A DNA stretch of 64,000 nucleotides, from positions 1-64,000 of the forward strand of contig NZ_KQ949031.1 of the NCBI RefSeq assembly GCF_001514285.1, read 5' to 3'. The position numbers and the translations under genes are program-made. The notes beneath the pieces were generated by a model. The model searched no databases and was not told the origin of the DNA. It saw only the letters and a list, made by a program, of their open reading frames with translations. This stretch comes from Streptomyces sp. DSM 15324. Lineage in GTDB: Bacteria; Actinomycetota; Actinomycetes; Streptomycetales; Streptomycetaceae. Below are positions 26,120-34,725 of the stretch, piece by piece (positions within the stretch are counted from its first letter, which is position 1; each line of letters opens with the position of its first letter).

Positions 26120-26743
26120 ATGGCTCATGTTTCTGCGGCTGAGCGCCGCCCTCAGCTGATCAAGGCCGCCATCGACCTCATGACCAGGGAGGGTGTGGCT
26201 GCCGGAAGCACCCGTGCGATCGCGGCCGAGCTGGGCGTGGCCCAGGCTACGGTGCACTACACCTTCGGCACCAAGGAAGATCTGTACGGAGCCGTGATGA
26301 AGCAGCTCACCCACAATCTGATCGCACAGGTCGAACGGGCGGCGCCCGCGGACGCGGGCTTCGAGGAGACGGTCGCGACACTCGCCGCCGCCCTGTGGCA
26401 GACCGTGCGCGAGCAGCCGACCACCCACCAGCTGCTCACCGAACTGTCCATGTTCGCGCTCCGGACACCACGGCTGCAGGAGGCCCTTGAGGGCCACTAC
26501 GGCGAGGTGACGGCCGTGACAACGAGGCTGGTGACCGAGGCGGCCGAGCGCACCGGTCACCAGCTGGCCCAGCCGGCGGAGACCATCGCCCGGTTCTTCC
26601 TGGCCGGCTTCGACGGCCTCTCGGCGCAGCATCTCTCACTGCCCGACGAGAAGGCCGAGCTCACCTGTCTGCAGGCCCTGGTCTCCGCTGTCGTCGCTCT
26701 TGCCGGAGGCCGAATGGAGCTCGTGACCCTGCCGACGAGCTGA
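26120..26743 (+). CDS. TetR-family transcriptional regulator
   Basis: A 207-residue TetR protein. Its N-terminal DNA-binding domain shows RRPQLIKAAIDLM, the recognition region STRAIAAELGVAQATVHYTFGTKEDLY and the usual Y-F pair. The C-terminal ligand domain (residues 60-207) is helical. It precedes an MFS transporter and a CYP102-type fusion enzyme on the opposite strand. TetR repressors commonly control both kinds of gene, as with Bm3R1 and the CYP102A1 gene. The palindrome in the CYP102 promoter is a plausible target. The gene seems leaderless. Confidence 0.92.
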   Translation: MAHVSAAERRPQLIKAAIDLMTREGVAAGSTRAIAAELGVAQATVHYTFGTKEDLYGAVMKQLTHNLIAQVERAAPADAGFEETVATLAAALWQTVREQPTTHQLLTELSMFALRTPRLQEALEGHYGEVTAVTTRLVTEAAERTGHQLAQPAETIARFFLAGFDGLSAQHLSLPDEKAELTCLQALVSAVVALAGGRMELVTLPTS

Positions 26744-26936
26744 CGGCAGGATGGCACAGGCCGGCCTCGCCCTTGTCGCCGTCGCAGAGCGATGTGCTGC
26801 GGACGTCGGCCGGCCGGAAGGTGCCCGGTTCCACGGTGAGGGGCCGGTCGTAGACCTCCGGGTTCCGGCGCTGTCATCTCCGCACTGGAGCAGCGTCCGC
26901 GCCCCGTTGCCGAGGCAACCGGTCCTCAACGCCCAG
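26744..26936. other. Short gap with possible coding relic
   Basis: Downstream of tetR the minus strand reads NPEVYDRPLTVEPGTFRPADV (26770-26870), which looks protein-like. It has no start, no stop context and no family I can name, so it may be a leftover of a deleted gene. Confidence 0.3.
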
Positions 26937-26974
26937 CGGCCGCTGCCCCTGACATCCATCAGGGGCAGCGGCCG
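26937..26974. terminator. Strong bidirectional terminator between tetR and MFS genes
   Basis: A perfect 16-bp stem, CGGCCGCTGCCCCTGA (26937-26952) with its reverse complement (26959-26974), and a 6-nt loop. It lies between the convergent ends of tetR (+) and the MFS transporter (-), 23 nt from the MFS stop. Confidence 0.85.
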
Positions 26975-26997
26975 TTCCGCGAGGTCGGACGACGTCT

Positions 26998-28185
26998 TCA
27001 GACCGCCGGTACGCGTCCGCGCCGCGGTTCGTTGGTGGCTTCCCCACTGGCCACCGTCATCCTCAGCAAGGGCAGCGAGGCGACGCAGGTGCCGATCGCC
27101 AGGACGAGACCGAGCACGTCGGCCCCGGCGCCGTCGAGGACGGCGCCGACGGCCAGGGGCCCGATACCGGTGCCCAGGGCGCCCGCGCCGCTGAGGGAGG
27201 CGACCAGGCGTCCGGTCGGGTCGATGAGCGCCGCGGCGGCGAGCATCTGCACCAGGACGGCCAGTTGGCAGGCCTGCCAGAGGACCGCCGCGACGGTGAA
27301 GAACACGGGGTCGTGAGTGAGGACCAGGACCGGCATCGCGAGGGCCTGCCCGGTGACGAAGACGGCCATGGACCGCATGCGCCCGAAGCGGCGCGCCGCC
27401 GTGGGCCCCACCGCCGCGCCGACGAGCGCGACGACGCTGGAGATGGCGAGGACGGCGGACACGGCGGAGTGGGACATGCCCGTGTGCTGGCGACCGAGGA
27501 CCGAGGCGTACGACCATGCGCCCTGGGTGACGGTCCACAGGAGCCCGGTGCCGACGAGTAGCACGACCGCCGGCTTGGCCGAGACCGTCTCTGCCGTGCT
27601 GGCGGTTGCGGAGGCCGGAACCGCCGGGCCATCGGGGAGCCGGCGTGTCAGTGGCCAGGCGAACAGGCAGCACAGCGCCATGAGCAGGAAGCCGGTGCCC
27701 TCGCCCAGATCGTGGTTGGCTGCGGGGACGCCCATGATCAGCAGTGCGGTCACGCCGACCACGCCGCAGATGGTGACGGCCGAGGCCTTGTCGGCGTCGT
27801 CAGTGGCGGCGAGCGCGGCCGTGGCCGCGGCGTAGACCGCGCCCAGCCCGGCGCCCAGGACCAGGTTGGCCATGACCAGGGTCACCGGGCCGGTGGCCGC
27901 CGCTGCTCCCAGGAATCCGGCTCCCGAGACGGCCAGGCCGAAGCGGGTCATCAGCACTCGCCCCGGGCGTGCGGCCCGTTTGGCCAGCAGCAGGGTGACG
28001 ATGGCGGTCGCCATCAGCTGGGTGGCGGCGACGAGTCCGGCGGCGGAGTCCGACAGCGCGAAGCGTGAGGCGAAGTCGTCGACGAAGACGGGCATCACGT
28101 TCGCTCCGCCGTTGCCCAGGGTCACTCCGGCGATGAGTGCGACAGCCACGCCGAAGGTCAGGGCGGAGCCGCTGCGCGCGTTCAC
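26998..28185 (-). CDS. MFS transporter
   Basis: A 395-residue protein with 12 predicted hydrophobic helices in two six-helix halves, split by a hydrophilic loop near residues 185-205. The loop-2/3 region reads AKRAARPGRVLMTRFG, the usual place of the MFS motif A. The first helix has GNGGANVMPVFVDDFA. It lies downstream of the CYP102 gene on the same strand, separated by 215 bp with a terminator, so it has its own promoter. Substrate unknown. The regulator, transporter and P450 together suggest a detoxification or fatty-acid/xenobiotic response island. Confidence 0.88.
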   Translation of the reverse strand: MNARSGSALTFGVAVALIAGVTLGNGGANVMPVFVDDFASRFALSDSAAGLVAATQLMATAIVTLLLAKRAARPGRVLMTRFGLAVSGAGFLGAAAATGPVTLVMANLVLGAGLGAVYAAATAALAATDDADKASAVTICGVVGVTALLIMGVPAANHDLGEGTGFLLMALCCLFAWPLTRRLPDGPAVPASATASTAETVSAKPAVVLLVGTGLLWTVTQGAWSYASVLGRQHTGMSHSAVSAVLAISSVVALVGAAVGPTAARRFGRMRSMAVFVTGQALAMPVLVLTHDPVFFTVAAVLWQACQLAVLVQMLAAAALIDPTGRLVASLSGAGALGTGIGPLAVGAVLDGAGADVLGLVLAIGTCVASLPLLRMTVASGEATNEPRRGRVPAV

Positions 28186-28301
28186 CGACCGCTCCTCTGC
28201 GAGGAGTTGGGGACTACCACCGTTCCTCGGCGGGGTGCCGAGTGCGCGACGAGCATGAGAGCCTCACGAGTTCAGGAGGGGGCGGGACACGTTTCGAAGA
28301 A

Positions 28302-28346
28302 GACAGGGCCACGGACGTTGGGGGAGTGGGTGTCCGTGGCCCTGTC
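28302..28346 (-). terminator. Terminator of the CYP102 gene
   Basis: A perfect 15-bp stem, GACAGGGCCACGGAC (28302-28316) with GTCCGTGGCCCTGTC (28332-28346), and a 15-nt loop. It begins 55 nt beyond the stop of the P450-reductase gene and precedes the MFS start. Confidence 0.8.
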
Positions 28347-28400
28347 GGTCTGTGGGGTCGGCGGGGCGGCGGTGGGTGCCGGCCGCGCACGGTGGACGGG

Positions 28401-31400
28401 TCAGCCGGCCCAGACGTCCTCGACGTAGATGCCGGACTCGATCAGGGCGTTCAGCCAGGCGCTGGCCTCGGCGTCGTCGCTGCCCGTGCGGTCGCGGTAG
28501 ATCTTCATGAACGCCTCCCGCACGGCGGGGGCCATGCGGCGGCCGTCACCGCAGATGTAGACACGTCCGCCGGCCTCCAGCACCGCCCAGACCTCGTCGC
28601 TCTCCTTGGCGATGCGGTCCTGGACGTAGCGCGCCCCGTCCTCGGGGGCGCAGGAGAAGGTGGGCCGCATGCTGACGGCTCCGGCGGCCTCGGCCGCCTC
28701 GAACTCCGTACGGTGGAGGTAGTCGACGTCGGGGTGGTCGCAGCCGAAGTAGCACAGCAGTGTGCCGGTGGACCGGGCGTGCTGGCGGTCCAGGACCGCG
28801 CCGCGGAAGGGCGCCAGACCGGTGCCCGCGCTGACCAGGATCACCGGAACGGAGTCGTCCTCGGGCAGGCGGAAGGCCTCGCTGCAGGGCAGCACCCGGG
28901 CCTGGACGGTGTCGCCGGCGTTCACGGTCTGCAGGTAGTGCGAGCCGATGCCGCGGAAGGTGCCCTCGCCGGAGCGGTGGGGCGCGGCGAGCAGCGACAC
29001 CATCAGGTCGACCTCGCCGGGAGAGGCCGCGGCGGACGAGGAGATCGAGTAGTGGCGCGGGCGCAGAACGGGCAGCAGTTCCAGGAAGACCTCGAAGGGC
29101 AGCTCGCAGGCGCGGTAGCGCTCCAGCAGGTCGAGGAGGCTGTGTCCGGTGGCGGTCACCTGCTCGCGGAAGGTCTCCGCGTCCGCCGTCGCGAGTGCGG
29201 CCAGGGGGCGCTTCTCGGGCGGGCAGGCGGTGTGCTCGGCGAGTACGGCGATCTGCTCCTGGGTGGCGGCATCCTGCAGTTCGACGAAGTCGGTGAGCAG
29301 ACGGCGCAGGGTGAGCGGGCGGTCCACGGGCAGGGCGCCCCGGCTGCGGCGGCGGGCACGGAGCCGGACGGTGCGGTCCAGGTCGAGGGAGAAGCGGTCG
29401 GCCACCCGCTGGACGAGGGCGTCCGGGTTGCTCGGGAGCACGGCCAGGTGGTCGCCGGTGCGGTAGGTGACGCCTTCGGGCAGCCGCAGCTTGAGGAAGC
29501 GCTTGGAGCGGCCCAGTTCGTGATTCAGGTCGACCAGTTCGTAGGCGTCGAGGACCTCCGTCGGCTGGACGCCGTGCCGTGCCGCGAGCCCGCCGATGAC
29601 CGAGTCGGTCGTGTCCTCCAGCTCGTACAGTCCTGTCTCCTGGTCGGCGGCCGGCTCCGCCTTCCCCGCCTCGGCGGCGGCTCCGTACCGTTCCAGCAGG
29701 GCGGTCCACAGGTCGCCGGTGAACCGGTCCACCGTGCCGGCGAAGTCGCCGGCGGCGTCCGCGGCGCCGCGCGCCAGCAGGGGGGTGGCGCCCGCGGCGG
29801 TGAGCCGCTCGTCGATGAGGGTGGGGACGCGCTGGTAGGTGGCGGCCCAGTTGCGGTCGCCGACCCCGAGCACGGCGTACTGAAGGCCGTCGAGCGCGCC
29901 GGGTGCCTGGCCCTCCAGCCATGCGAGGAAAGCGGTGGCGTCGTCGGTGGGCCTGCCGTTGTAGGAGGCGGCGACGATCACGACCGGTCCGCCACCGGGG
30001 GAGAGCTTGCCGACGGCGTCGTTGAGGGGGGCGACGGACGGGGCGAAGCCGCGCTCGTCGCCGTCCGCCGCGAGGTCGCGGGCGATGCCGGCGCAGGTGC
30101 CGAGGTTGGAGCCGTGCAGGAGGGTCAGCGCGGTGCCGGCGGCGCGCCGGACGGCGGTCCGGTCCTGGTCGGCGGGGGCGTTGCCCGCGGCGAGGGCCGC
30201 GGCGGTGGGCAGGCGGCGCTCGCCGCTGGTGCGCCGGGCGAGGTTCAGGGTGAACGCGTCGGGCTTGATGGTGAGGGACTGCTTGATCTTCAGCTGGTAG
30301 TTGGTGTGGTCGATCAGGCGGTAGCGGTGGATCACCAGCGCGAGGACCAGCGTCGCCTCGTGCAGCGCGAACTGGCGGCCGATGCAGGCGCGTTCGCCGC
30401 TGCCGAACGGCTTGAACAGGTGGACCGGCCGCTCCTCCTCCCGCTCGGGCAGGAACCGGTCGGGGTCGAACAGCTCGACGTTCTCGCCCCAGGCGGGATC
30501 CCGGTGCAGCTGCGGGATGAGCACCTGGATCGACTCGCCCTTGCGGACGGCGTACTTCCCGCCGATGACGGTGTCCTCCAGCGGCTCCACGGCATACGCG
30601 GGGGCCGTCGGCCACAGTCGCAGGCTCTCGTTGAGCACCTGGCGGATGTACGTCAGCCTGCCGATGTCCCCGTAGTCCGGCTCGGGGGCGTCGGAGTCGC
30701 CCCAGAGCGTGTCGACCTCGGCCTGGGCGCGGGCGAGGACCTCGGGGTGCTTGGTCAGGTAGTAGAGGGCGAAGGACAGGGCGCCACTGGTGGTCTCGTG
30801 GCCGGCGATGAGGAACGTGATCGCCTGGTAACGGATGTTGACGTCGTCCAGGGGCTCGCCCGTCACCGCGTCCCGGGTGTGCAGCATGCGCCCCAGCAGG
30901 TCGTTCGTGCTCTGGTCTCCCGACGCCCGGCGCTGCCGGATCACATCGTCGACCAGGCCCTCCATCAAGGCCACGTCCTCGCGGAACTGCTCCGCCTGCT
31001 TCCACTTGAACAACTCCGCGCCGGGGATGGACTCCCCCTTGGCCTGGGCGAAGCCGAGCGCTCGCGACAGGGCGGTGACGAAGGGGTGCGGCTCGTCGCG
31101 GTTGAAGGACTCGAAGTCGTAGCCGAAGCCGCACAGGCCGATCGTGTCGAGGGTCAGCCGCGTCATGTCATCGGCGACGTTCACAGCCTCGGCACCGGCG
31201 GCCTGGTCCCACTTCCCGATCAGCTCCCGGGCGACCTGGAGCATCGTCGCGTGGTAGCCGCGCATCGCACCCAGGGAGAACGCCGGCATCAGCACGTCGT
31301 GCGCCTTGCGCCAGTTGGGCTCGTCGTTGAACGCGGTGAAGAGTCCGTCGCCACCGATATCTCGCAGGATCACGAGGTCGGGGTGCACGTTCTTGCGGAA

Positions 31401-31622
31401 CCGGCTCTCGTCCGCCAGCTCGGCGACCAGGTCGAGACCCGAGGCGAAGTTGATCTCGTTGCCGAAGATGCGGAGCTTGAACAGCGGCCCCAGCTCCTTG
31501 GCCTCTTTCATCACGTAGTGCAGACCGTCGGCGCCGCTGGGGATGTCGAACGCGTGGCCGACCAGGGGCAGGGCGGGACGCTGCGGGATCGGCTCGGTTC
31601 CGCGCACGGTCTCGTGAGTCAT
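28401..31622 (-). CDS. Self-sufficient cytochrome P450/NADPH-P450 reductase fusion (CYP102 family)
   Basis: A 1073-residue fusion, the normal length for CYP102 (P450 BM3 type). The P450 domain (1-460) has AGHETTS in the I helix, ESLRLWP (ExxR) and the heme loop FGSGERACIG. The flavodoxin/FMN domain follows (LLHGSNLGTCAGIARDL, about 490-640). The FAD/NADPH reductase domain has RHYSISSSA, GTGLAPFRG and the end VEDVWAG. It starts at ATG 31622; upstream codons to 32027 run through the promoter and are not used. Family members hydroxylate fatty acids near the omega end using NADPH without a separate reductase. A 17-bp-spaced promoter overlapping a palindromic operator precedes it. Confidence 0.95.
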   Translation of the reverse strand: MTHETVRGTEPIPQRPALPLVGHAFDIPSGADGLHYVMKEAKELGPLFKLRIFGNEINFASGLDLVAELADESRFRKNVHPDLVILRDIGGDGLFTAFNDEPNWRKAHDVLMPAFSLGAMRGYHATMLQVARELIGKWDQAAGAEAVNVADDMTRLTLDTIGLCGFGYDFESFNRDEPHPFVTALSRALGFAQAKGESIPGAELFKWKQAEQFREDVALMEGLVDDVIRQRRASGDQSTNDLLGRMLHTRDAVTGEPLDDVNIRYQAITFLIAGHETTSGALSFALYYLTKHPEVLARAQAEVDTLWGDSDAPEPDYGDIGRLTYIRQVLNESLRLWPTAPAYAVEPLEDTVIGGKYAVRKGESIQVLIPQLHRDPAWGENVELFDPDRFLPEREEERPVHLFKPFGSGERACIGRQFALHEATLVLALVIHRYRLIDHTNYQLKIKQSLTIKPDAFTLNLARRTSGERRLPTAAALAAGNAPADQDRTAVRRAAGTALTLLHGSNLGTCAGIARDLAADGDERGFAPSVAPLNDAVGKLSPGGGPVVIVAASYNGRPTDDATAFLAWLEGQAPGALDGLQYAVLGVGDRNWAATYQRVPTLIDERLTAAGATPLLARGAADAAGDFAGTVDRFTGDLWTALLERYGAAAEAGKAEPAADQETGLYELEDTTDSVIGGLAARHGVQPTEVLDAYELVDLNHELGRSKRFLKLRLPEGVTYRTGDHLAVLPSNPDALVQRVADRFSLDLDRTVRLRARRRSRGALPVDRPLTLRRLLTDFVELQDAATQEQIAVLAEHTACPPEKRPLAALATADAETFREQVTATGHSLLDLLERYRACELPFEVFLELLPVLRPRHYSISSSAAASPGEVDLMVSLLAAPHRSGEGTFRGIGSHYLQTVNAGDTVQARVLPCSEAFRLPEDDSVPVILVSAGTGLAPFRGAVLDRQHARSTGTLLCYFGCDHPDVDYLHRTEFEAAEAAGAVSMRPTFSCAPEDGARYVQDRIAKESDEVWAVLEAGGRVYICGDGRRMAPAVREAFMKIYRDRTGSDDAEASAWLNALIESGIYVEDVWAG

Positions 31623-31662
31623 GAGCTTGCCTTTCGTTCGGCGCAGGCTGTCGCTGGCCAGA

Positions 31663-31696
31663 ACCATACATGCGACATTGTCGCTCGACAATGTCG
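31663..31696 (-). promoter_or_regulatory. CYP102 promoter with perfect palindromic operator
   Basis: On the minus strand, TTGTCG (31691-31686) and TATGGT (31668-31663) form -35/-10 boxes 17 bp apart. CGACATTGTCG (31673-31683), spacer CT, and CGACAATGTCG (31686-31696) form a perfect 11-bp inverted repeat lying between and over them. A third partial half-site follows. The design fits a TetR-type repressor blocking RNA polymerase; the tetR gene at 26120 is the obvious candidate. Confidence 0.7.
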
Positions 31697-31748
31697 TTCG
31701 ATTGTGGCACCCGACACGGTCGGATGAGGGAACGTTCGGAGGCCTTGA

Positions 31749-32856
31749 AACGTCAGGCCGGACCAAGGCCTGGGCAAACACCTCTCCACCCACCGGCCGC
31801 CGCAAGGCGCGAAGCCCCTCCCGCGACTCACCGTCGCAGCGGCCCCGTCCGTCGCTGCCCACACCCCGCCGCCGGGGCCGCGGGTGCTGGTCGAAGTCAG
31901 GGCCGCCGGAGTCTGTTTGTCCGACGTCCACTTGATCGACGGCAGCCTCAGCTCGTCCTTCCCTGTTGACGAGGTGGTCCGCTCGCGTGCGGTCACCCTC
32001 GGGCACGAGGTCGCGGGCGTTGTCCACACCCTCGGCCCGGACCTGATGGGGGATTGGGCCACCGGCATGCGTGTCGCTCTGCAGGCCGGGCAGGCGTGCG
32101 GCCAGTGCGACGACTGCATGCGGCGCTCATCGTGTCGGACGCCGCTGACCCGTGGAGTCGACTACGACGGCGGCTGGGCCGGGTACGCGATCGCCCGCGA
32201 GGACACGCTCGCCCCGATCCCCGACCCCTTGCCGTTCGACCAGGCCGCGATCATCCCCGAAGCGGTCTCCACCCCCTACGCCGCGATTGCCGAGACGGGT
32301 GCCGTCCGCCCGGCGCAGGCCGTCGGCATCTGGGGTGCGGGCGGCCTGGGCGCGCACGGCATCCGGCTCGCCCGCCTGGCCGGGGCGACCCCCCGTCATC
32401 GCCATCGACCCGCTGCCGAAGGCCCGCGAGCGCGCCCTCGCCTTCGGCGCCGACTTCGCGCTCGACCCTGCCGCGGCGGACTTCGCCGCTGCTGTGGACC
32501 ACGCCACTGGTGGCCGTGGCCTGGACGCCGCCTTCGACTTCGCCGGCGTCCCCGTGGTTCGGGATCAGGCCGCAGCCGTCCTGGGCCCCGGCGGGGTGCT
32601 GGTACTGGCTGGACTCACCCCCAAGCCCCTCACCGTCACCGACAGCACAGAGTTCTGCTTCCGCGGCAACCAGATCCGTGGCCACTACGGCTCCGGACCT
32701 GAACATGTGACCCAGCTCATCGGCCTGGCTTCCACCGGCCTGCTCGACCTGGCCCCCTCCATCACCGCCCACATCCCGCCGGCCGAAGCCGCCGACGCCG
32801 TCAGCCGGCTGGAGAAGGAGATCGGCGACCCGATCCGGTTCGTGCTCACCCCTTGA
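31749..32856 (+). pseudogene. Zinc-dependent alcohol dehydrogenase, frameshifted and N-terminally impaired
   Basis: The first part reads VLVEVRAAGVCLSDVHLIDG, GHEVAGVV and the structural-zinc pattern CGQCDDCMRRSSC, ending in the cofactor motif GIWGAGGLGAHG. At the six-C run 32389-32394 the protein continues one frame over (VIAIDPLPKARERALAFGA) to a stop at 32856, giving FDFAGVP and a normal ADH C-terminus. Removing one C would restore one frame. The only start in the first frame is GTG 31884, in the middle of the first strand; the usual first 20-30 residues have no start codon. It is therefore probably a pseudogene, although a sequencing error in the C run is possible. Confidence 0.8.
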
Positions 32857-33276
32857 GCGTCTGTCCTAGGTGCTGAGCGGGGGCCCGGACGATCGGAGCA
32901 CAGGGTCGGTGGTGCCCGGAGCTCCACGTACCCAGTGCTCACGTTGCGATCCTCGGCCGTCGTCTGATGCAGGCGACTGCATCGAGGGGGCCACCGCCAG
33001 GCTGGTGGGCGACTCCCGTGCGCCGGGCCCACGGCAGGTAAGTCAGCATCTGGTCAGCATGAGTCCTCGCATAATCCGAGGCGGGTGCGTGAGCGGGTCC
33101 TGGGACGGCGATGGCACGACAGCCGGATTCTCAGCGGAAGCGCAGGTGGGGAACCTTCTTGCCCAAGAAAGATCGATGTTCCCCAGCATCTTCGAGGGTG
33201 GGGAGTGCCGGTGTACAGTGAACAACGCCCCTGACCTGCAGAAAGCCGGCGGGGAGCCGTCTTCCAGGAGTCCAAA
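32857..33276. other. Intergenic region before panD, 0.4 kb, with a hairpin
   Basis: No gene supported. TGGGGAAC (33147-33154) and GTTCCCCA (33178-33185) form an 8-bp perfect stem around a loop that can itself pair. It may terminate upstream transcription or lie in the panD leader. Otherwise nothing recognisable. Confidence 0.45.
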
Positions 33277-33696
33277 GTGCTGCGTACTCTGTTCAAGTCC
33301 AAGATCCACCGCGCCACCGTCACCCAGGCCGACCTGCACTACGTGGGATCCGTGACCATCGACGCCGACCTGCTGGACGCCGCCGATCTGCTGCCCGGGG
33401 AGCTGGTCCACATCGTCGACGTCACCAACGGCGCGCGGCTGGAGACGTACGTCATCGAGGGCGAGCGAGGCTCGGGCGTGGTCGGGATCAACGGCGCCGC
33501 CGCCCATCTCGTCCACCCCGGAGATCTGGTGATCATCATCAGTTACGCTCAGGTCACCGACGCCGAGGCGAGGGCGCTGCAACCGCGGGTCGTGCACGTG
33601 GACGGCGACAACCGGATCGTGGCCCTCGGGGCCGACGCCTCGGAGCCGGTCCCGGGCTCCGACCAGCGGCGCAGCCCGCAGGCGGTGTCCGTCTGA
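33277..33696 (+). CDS. panD: Aspartate 1-decarboxylase precursor
   Basis: A 139-residue protein starting at GTG 33277 with CCAGGAG at 33264-33270. The family's start MLRTLFKSKIHRATVTQADL is clear. The self-cleavage site is Gly24-Ser25 in YVGSVTID; Ser25 becomes the pyruvoyl cofactor. The central NGARLETYVIEGERGSGVVGINGAAAH block is also conserved. It makes beta-alanine from aspartate for pantothenate and CoA. The C-terminal 20 residues (PGSDQRRSPQ) extend past the usual length, as often in Streptomyces. It is followed by a GNAT gene 52 bp later on the same strand. Confidence 0.96.
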   Translation: MLRTLFKSKIHRATVTQADLHYVGSVTIDADLLDAADLLPGELVHIVDVTNGARLETYVIEGERGSGVVGINGAAAHLVHPGDLVIIISYAQVTDAEARALQPRVVHVDGDNRIVALGADASEPVPGSDQRRSPQAVSV

Positions 33697-33748
33697 GCGA
33701 CGCGTCGGCCGTACGTACCGACCGCCAGCCATCGCACCGGGAGTGCCC

Positions 33749-34096
33749 ATGAGCGACATCGAGATCCGTGACGACCGGACGGCGGGCCGTCTCGAGGCCC
33801 TCGGCGAGGGGGCCGAGGTCGTGGGCCGGATCGAGTACTTCGTGCTGGAGTCGCCCGCCCGCGCCCTCGTCCCGGTGCACACCATCGTGGAGCCGGCCCA
33901 CGAGGGCCGGGGCATCGCGGGCTCCCTCGCGCGCGAGCTGTACGGCATCGCCGCGCGCGAGGGCGTCCCGGTCGCGCCTCTCTGCCCGTACGTCGTGAAG
34001 TGGGCCGCCCGTCACCCGGAGGAGGCCCCGCCGGCCGACCCCGCGCTGCTGACCGCGGCCAAGGACTGGCTGCGCGCCCATCCCGGCCGTTTCTGA
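33749..34096 (+). CDS. GNAT-like N-acetyltransferase (YidJ/COG2388 type)
   Basis: A 115-residue protein starting at ATG 33749 with CCGGGAG upstream. It has the short GNAT core: VVGRIEYFVLE strands, the acetyl-CoA loop EPAHEGRGIAGSLARELY (V-x-P-x2-RG-x-G/A type), and PLCPYVVKWAARHPE near the end, typical of COG2388 proteins. Substrate unknown. It lies in line with panD and may be co-transcribed. Confidence 0.88.
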   Translation: MSDIEIRDDRTAGRLEALGEGAEVVGRIEYFVLESPARALVPVHTIVEPAHEGRGIAGSLARELYGIAAREGVPVAPLCPYVVKWAARHPEEAPPADPALLTAAKDWLRAHPGRF

Positions 34097-34190
34097 CGGC
34101 CGGGCGGACCCACCCGGGTGAGTGTCCGGGGCGGTGCCGGGTACGCGGAGGAGTAGTCCAGAGCCGCGACACGACTGGCCGGAGGACACG

Positions 34191-34388
34191 ATGACCACCC
34201 CACCCCCCGACCCCGCCCCACCTCCGGGCCCACCGGACCCGTATCCCAGCCCGGTTCCCTCCCCGGAACCCCCTCCGGCCCCCCAGCCCCCACCCGTCCC
34301 GGGCCCACCCCCCGGACCGTCCCCGTCCCCCATCCCGCCCGGCCCGGAACCACCCCCCACCCCGGAACCGGGCCCACCGTTGACCTGA
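34191..34388 (+). CDS. Small proline-rich protein (about 58% Pro)
   Basis: A 65-residue frame with ATG at 34191 and GGAGG 5-9 nt upstream. I count 38 prolines, mostly PPP, PPPG, PSP and PEP repeats after the first three residues, ending GPPLT. There are no cysteines, no membrane segment and no export signal. Several PPP stretches would need EF-P for efficient translation. Low sequence complexity means the frame could in principle be chance C-rich DNA, but the good ribosome site, clean start and stop argue for a gene. Function unknown. Confidence 0.55.
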   Translation: MTTPPPDPAPPPGPPDPYPSPVPSPEPPPAPQPPPVPGPPPGPSPSPIPPGPEPPPTPEPGPPLT

Positions 34389-34725
34389 CATCCGCTCGGA
34401 GGGCAGGGCGCGCGGGGTGAAGAGCGGAGCCGAGGTCAGGGGGCGGCGCGGGAAGAGACGCGGCCCTCCTGCGATCCCGCCGTCGGCGCCACAAGAAAGC
34501 GCCCGAAGCGCCCCCCGGGGCCTCCCGCCGCCGGTGCCGGAAAACACGCCGCCCCCGCCGGCGCCGGAAAGTACGCCGTGCGCGCCCTCCCGCCGCCGGC
34601 GCCCGAAAACGCGCCGCCCCCGCAATCCCGCAGCCGACGCCGACGCGCCAACGCGCCAACGCGCCGACGCGCCAACGCGCCGACGCGCCAACGCGCCGAC
34701 GCGCCGACGCGACCCGACGAAACCG
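34389..34725. repeat. Repeat-rich non-coding region downstream of gnd
   Basis: Three imperfect copies of a 26-30 bp block (CGCCGCCGGyGCCsGAAAA then ACGCCGC) lie at 34526-34555, 34556-34581 and 34591-34620. These are followed by eight perfect 8-bp units ACGCGCCR at 34643-34706. Frames across it are proline/alanine repeats without starts. It separates the proline-rich gene (+) from the gnd stop (-). Confidence 0.7.

Noticed and set aside
28137..31727. A 1196-codon plus-strand frame across the CYP102 gene
   Set aside because: It is the antisense shadow of a GC-rich gene: Gly/Val/Arg/Gln-rich, no domain motif, and the opposite strand encodes a complete P450-reductase.
34643..34706. CRISPR-like repeat array
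   Set aside because: The units are contiguous 8-bp tandem repeats without spacers.
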